Assembly (NCBI GenBank): GCA_964372275.1
Contig: CAYJRR010000166.1
Span: forward strand, 1-8,300
Length of the DNA stretch: 8,300 bases
DNA from: CAYJRR01 sp964372275 [NCBI: uncultured bacterium]
GTDB taxonomy: Bacteria; CAYJRR01
Direction: 5' to 3'
Part shown: positions 5,465-8,300 of the stretch, piece by piece
How the letters are laid out: the number at the start of each line of letters is the position of its first letter
Numbering within the stretch: the first letter of the stretch is position 1
Notes under the pieces: generated by a model
The model's input: the letters and a program-made list of their open reading frames with translations, nothing else
Told to the model about the DNA's origin: nothing
Databases searched by the model: none
Made by a program: the position numbers and the translations under genes

Positions 5465-6484
5465 TTAAAAGTCGGCGCCGAGCTGGAGGCGCCACGCCCG
5501 TTCCGGTAGGCCCTCGCCGCCGTCCGGACCGTGCCTCCCGAAGCCGGTCCAGCGGTGTTCGACCTGCGTGCGCCAGCGGCGGCCGAGCCCGACGCCGGCG
5601 CCGACCGTCGCCTCCCGGACGACGTCGTCCGTGCGTTCGATGTCCGGATCGAGCGCCCCCGCCCGGAGGTACGGTTCGAGGTGGCGCGTCCCGCCGATGG
5701 GCAGCCGCCATCCGGCCAAGAGGCGCGCGGTGGCGAAGGTCGGGTCCCTCCGGTCGAGCGGGTCCTCGTCGAGCCACGACCGTCCGACCGCCGCGTCGGC
5801 CCAGAGCCGTGGACCGAATTCGGGTTCCCTCGAAACGTCGACCGCGGCGGCGGGGTAGGGCCGGAATCGGCTTCCGGGGATCGGCTCGGCGCGTCGCGAG
5901 AGGCCGGTGGCCCCGAACGACAGACCCGCGATCCGCGCCTCGATGCGCACGGCGGCGCTCCCGCCGAACCCTTCCGATTCGCCGGCGGCGCGACGGTCGC
6001 CGTCGGCCGCGGGCGACTGCCAGACCGCGGCCTCGATCGACGGGCGGCCGGTAGACGATCCTCGCCACGCGAGCCGCATCCCGTGCTGTCGGCCGCCGAT
6101 TTCGAAGCGTCGCGACAGCAGGTCCTGGATCGGACCGCGATCGATCGCCGGAAGGTCCCACGAGGAGCGTAGCCCGAGCCGGGTGAAGGGGGTCTTGAAG
6201 CGGCCGGCGCGCAGCGAGAGTCCGCCCTTCCCGCGGCCCCATTCGATCCACGCGTCCCGGACCGGCCGGTCGTCGGTCAGCTCGGCCGTGAGCCGCGCGC
6301 GCGTTCCGTCCCGTTCGAAGGTCGCCCCGAGCCGCGCGCGGGCGGTTTCGACGCGGCCGTTCCAGGCACCGCCGTCCTCCTCGAACGTCGACCGGAGCAG
6401 CAGCCGGCCATCGACGGACAACGGGGCTCGCGCGGAGTCGTCGGCAACGGCGCCGAGCAGGAGGAGTGGAAGCCAGGCGATCAC
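5465..6484 (-). CDS. Outer-membrane beta-barrel protein, OprO/OprP phosphate-porin-like
   Basis: 339 residues. A short leader (MIAWLPLLLLGAVA, then DD) fits a signal peptide with an A-x-A cut after residue 14, although it has no positive residue before the hydrophobic run. The mature protein alternates hydrophobic and polar residues throughout. It contains LRAGRFKTPF (91-100), then a short segment ending SRRFEIGGRQHGMRLAW, which matches the layout of phosphate-selective porins O and P (R-x-G-R-F-K-x-P-F; D-I-G-x-x-L). It ends in Phe (LQLGADF), the signal used for barrel assembly. It is shorter than OprO/OprP (roughly 400 or more residues). Transport of phosphate or polyphosphate is inferred from fold and neighbours only. 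The start is the GTG in a GTGA overlap with the VTC gene, with GGGAG 6 nt upstream; the upstream part of the open frame is a shadow and shows no usable start. Confidence 0.72.
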   Translation of the reverse strand: MIAWLPLLLLGAVADDSARAPLSVDGRLLLRSTFEEDGGAWNGRVETARARLGATFERDGTRARLTAELTDDRPVRDAWIEWGRGKGGLSLRAGRFKTPFTRLGLRSSWDLPAIDRGPIQDLLSRRFEIGGRQHGMRLAWRGSSTGRPSIEAAVWQSPAADGDRRAAGESEGFGGSAAVRIEARIAGLSFGATGLSRRAEPIPGSRFRPYPAAAVDVSREPEFGPRLWADAAVGRSWLDEDPLDRRDPTFATARLLAGWRLPIGGTRHLEPYLRAGALDPDIERTDDVVREATVGAGVGLGRRWRTQVEHRWTGFGRHGPDGGEGLPERAWRLQLGADF

Positions 6485-7230
6485 GTTCCGCTCCCGTCCG
6501 CCCAGGCACTTTGCCCGGCGGCGCGCAACGCCGCCGACATCGCCATGCGGAACTTCGAGAATCCGACCGACTCGCGATGGCACTCCAGCAGCGGTTCGAG
6601 CCAGGGTGGCGGACCGCCGGTCTGCTTGACCTCCAGCACCCGCAGCTCTTTGCGGTCGATCGGCTCGACCTCCGTCAAGGAGCTTCCGAGCGGCAGCGGC
6701 GGATAGAAGGCGAGCCGGTCGTCGACGGTGATCCGGATCCGTTCCTCGCCGTCGGCGAATGCGCGCCGCCGGTACCAGGTCGACACGCAGGGGAGCGGCC
6801 GCTCGACCCGGAGGCTCCGGATCAGGGCTGCACGCGCCTCGGCCGAGGCGGCGTCCGCGGGCTCGAGCGCGTCTTCGGCGACCTCCCGTCCCTGCAACAG
6901 GTCGAGAAGCGTCCGGCGATCGGCGCGCAGCCTCGTTTTCCGACGATGCCCCTGGGCCGTCTCCTTGAGCTCCAGGTAGGCCTGGGAGGATAGGTCGGGG
7001 CACTCGTCGCCGAGCGCGCTCGCGTATTCGCGGATTCGAAGTCGCCGGGCGAGACCCGTCGCGTCGGAGCGGAGGTAGTCGAGGGCGGGCGTGTCCAGGT
7101 AGGTGGTGCGGGTGAAGGAAACGGGGCGCCCCGGGTCGTGGACGACCGGACGCGTCCAGTGCGCGATTGCCGCGAGGAACGCGTCGGCGGCCGCCGGTTC
7201 GAGGAGGAACTTTCGCTCGCGCTCGTCCAT
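6481..7230 (-). CDS. VTC-domain polyphosphate polymerase-like protein
   Basis: 249 residues, a standalone VTC domain with no SPX domain, signal peptide or membrane helix. This family shares the triphosphate tunnel fold with yeast Vtc4, which polymerises ATP gamma-phosphates into polyphosphate. The tunnel motifs appear in the expected order: ERKF (E5, K7), TTYLDT (42-47), RLRIREY (R63, R65, R67), YLELKE (E87, K89), RRKTRL (97-101), WYRRRAF (152-158), RITVDD (166-171), LEVK (E200, K202) and SKFRM (K226). The basic residues fit those that line the phosphate tunnel and the acidic ones those that bind metal, so it looks catalytically competent. It lies in the cytosol and may act with the DUF4956 membrane protein. 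The ATG at 7230 directly precedes the first motif; no strong Shine-Dalgarno is seen. It starts 51 bp after the CotH stop and overlaps the next gene by 4 bp. Confidence 0.92.
   Translation of the reverse strand: MDERERKFLLEPAAADAFLAAIAHWTRPVVHDPGRPVSFTRTTYLDTPALDYLRSDATGLARRLRIREYASALGDECPDLSSQAYLELKETAQGHRRKTRLRADRRTLLDLLQGREVAEDALEPADAASAEARAALIRSLRVERPLPCVSTWYRRRAFADGEERIRITVDDRLAFYPPLPLGSSLTEVEPIDRKELRVLEVKQTGGPPPWLEPLLECHRESVGFSKFRMAMSAALRAAGQSAWADGSGT
6491..6495 (-). promoter_or_regulatory. Shine-Dalgarno of the porin-like gene
   Basis: On the minus strand this reads GGGAG, 6 nt before the GTG at 6484-6482, inside the last codons of the VTC gene. It supports the coupled start. Confidence 0.6.
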
Positions 7231-7281
7231 GTCCGCCGGAACGATGGACGCCCGGCCGCCGGGATCAAGGGCGCGGCGTCA

Positions 7282-8300
7282 CTAGTACCGCGCGTCTTGG
7301 TAGGAGACGCGCTGCCGCAACCATTGGCGGACGTACGCCACCTCCTGATCCCAGGTGGTGAAGTCGGTGCGCCACCTCCAGCCGGCGTAGGTCCGGTAGG
7401 TCTCGCCCCACCGCCGCTCGTCACGGCGCGCGGAGGGCTCGATTTCCGACGCAATCCGATCGACGTCGGCGAGGACCGTCTCGAGCGCGAACGGGCCGTC
7501 GAGCGCTTCACGCACGCGCGCGTGCAGACGATCCCGGAGCGCCGGCACGGCGAGGAGGCGCGCGAAGAGACGGTTCTTGTGGGCGAAGGTCTGTGCGTCG
7601 TCGGGGCGCTGTCGCGAGGTGTTCCAGGCCTGGCCGAAGCTGCCGTTGAAGTCCCACGGGACGAAGCGCCATTGGTCGCCCGGGGCGCGCGCGTGGAAGC
7701 TGTTCTTTCCCGCCGAATCGTGGGCGAGGAGGAAGGTCACGAACACCCACCAATCCTCGTAGTCTGCGAGCCGCGTTCGCTCTCCGATCTCCGCCGCGAA
7801 GACGGCGTCGTCCGACGTGGCGACGAACCGGACCAGCTCGTCGATCGACGCGAACGCGCCCGGCTCCCCCTCGGGTGGCACCCCTTCCTTCTTCTGCAGT
7901 CCCTGGTGCGGGCTCGTCTTCGGCTCCCCCTGATAGACGAGGTCGAAGTTCGCCTGATGATGGGTTGCCTTGAACAGCTCGAGACCCTCCGCGAGGCCGG
8001 ACTGCTCCAGGTGAAAGCGGTCGACGTGGTCGCTCACGGTGTAAAGGCCCCAGTAGCGACCGTCGAGGTAGACGACCGCGTGGTAGGCGCCGATCGGTAG
8101 GTGCAGCGGGTCGAGGCGGTTCCAGAGCGTGTAGGCGAGACGGTTCCGCAGGTACGAGTTGTCGTCGAAGGTGGTGGTGAGCGCGACCTTCCTCCGACCG
8201 ACGAATCCGAGATCGGGGTCCCCGAACTCGTCCTCCTTTGGGAACTTCAGCGTGTAGCTGTTCTTCGGGTAGTAGAGCGACGAGGCGCCGCGGTACTTGA
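7282..8300 (-). CDS. CotH-kinase-like protein, C-terminal part (5' end outside window)
   Basis: The frame is open to the right edge, giving 338 visible residues; the first complete codon ends at 8298. A GTG at 8037 is not the start, because the sequence before it is clearly CotH: KYRGASSLYYPKNSYTLKF (about 8298-8242), VALTTTFDDNSYLRNRLAY (about 8200-8140) and GAYHAVVYLDGRYWGLY (about 8090-8040). Further on come PWDFNGSFGQAW (about 7659-7624), with the conserved Asp expected to bind metal, and the Trp-rich C-terminus. CotH proteins are atypical secreted or spore-coat kinases; Bacillus CotH phosphorylates coat proteins. Here the substrate is unknown. Whether it has a signal peptide cannot be seen. 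As the first visible gene of the operon it puts a phosphotransferase next to a polyphosphate polymerase. It ends at TAG (7284-7282), 51 bp before the VTC start. Confidence 0.92.
   Translation of the reverse strand, partial: KYRGASSLYYPKNSYTLKFPKEDEFGDPDLGFVGRRKVALTTTFDDNSYLRNRLAYTLWNRLDPLHLPIGAYHAVVYLDGRYWGLYTVSDHVDRFHLEQSGLAEGLELFKATHHQANFDLVYQGEPKTSPHQGLQKKEGVPPEGEPGAFASIDELVRFVATSDDAVFAAEIGERTRLADYEDWWVFVTFLLAHDSAGKNSFHARAPGDQWRFVPWDFNGSFGQAWNTSRQRPDDAQTFAHKNRLFARLLAVPALRDRLHARVREALDGPFALETVLADVDRIASEIEPSARRDERRWGETYRTYAGWRWRTDFTTWDQEVAYVRQWLRQRVSYQDARY

Noticed and set aside
6485-7003. Upstream extension of the porin-like frame inside the VTC gene
   Set aside because: Motif-free shadow of VTC; the GTG at 6484 has a GGGAG site and starts directly at the signal peptide.
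7251-7263. CCCGG/CCGGG hairpin between the CotH and VTC genes as a terminator
   Set aside because: Only a 5-bp stem with no T-tract, in very GC-rich DNA inside a likely operon; chance is the simpler reading.
8035-8037. GTG at 8037 as start of the CotH-like protein
   Set aside because: Reading upstream in the same frame to the window edge gives conserved CotH sequence (KYRG, KNSY, DDNSYLRN, WGLY), so this is an internal Val codon.

Overview
The window is high-GC bacterial DNA: about 75% GC in a line counted at 3121-3180, against about 57% at 61-120 in the left-edge gene. The cell looks Gram-negative. There is an outer-membrane-type beta-barrel protein ending in Phe and a lipoprotein with a clear lipobox. 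The MiaB sequence (the GFCGE segment, the FKNNFIYQYSPRPGTKA segment, and the run of Arg and Asn near residue 370) resembles planctomycete MiaB proteins as I remember them. A Planctomycetota-like organism is my best guess, not a proof.

Layout. On the + strand, 2-436 is the 3' end of an FG-GAP/beta-propeller surface-type protein built from exact 201-bp repeat units. A gene-free stretch of 411 bp follows (437-847), with a purine-rich tract and a small hairpin. Then comes miaB (848-2302), a tRNA methylthiotransferase. miaB converges on a six-gene minus-strand block that fills the rest of the window. In transcription order this block is: a CotH-kinase-like protein (5' end beyond the right edge), a VTC-type polyphosphate polymerase domain protein, an OprO/OprP-like outer-membrane protein, a thymidylate-kinase-like P-loop protein fused to a tandem 27-residue repeat domain, a DUF4956 membrane protein, and a lipoprotein. 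Gaps are 51 bp or less. Two junctions are 4-bp GTGA overlaps, so the block reads as one operon.

How the genes may work together. CotH-like kinases, VTC-domain proteins and DUF4956 membrane proteins are, to my recollection, a recurrent bacterial neighbourhood of unresolved function. They suggest phosphate-polymer synthesis or phosphotransfer linked to the cell envelope. Here the core is joined by a possible phosphate or anion porin and by an unusual kinase-repeat fusion. The fusion keeps its P-loop but has lost recognisable dTMP-binding motifs, and it carries seven Trp-anchored repeats. That protein and its company are the most interesting content of the window.
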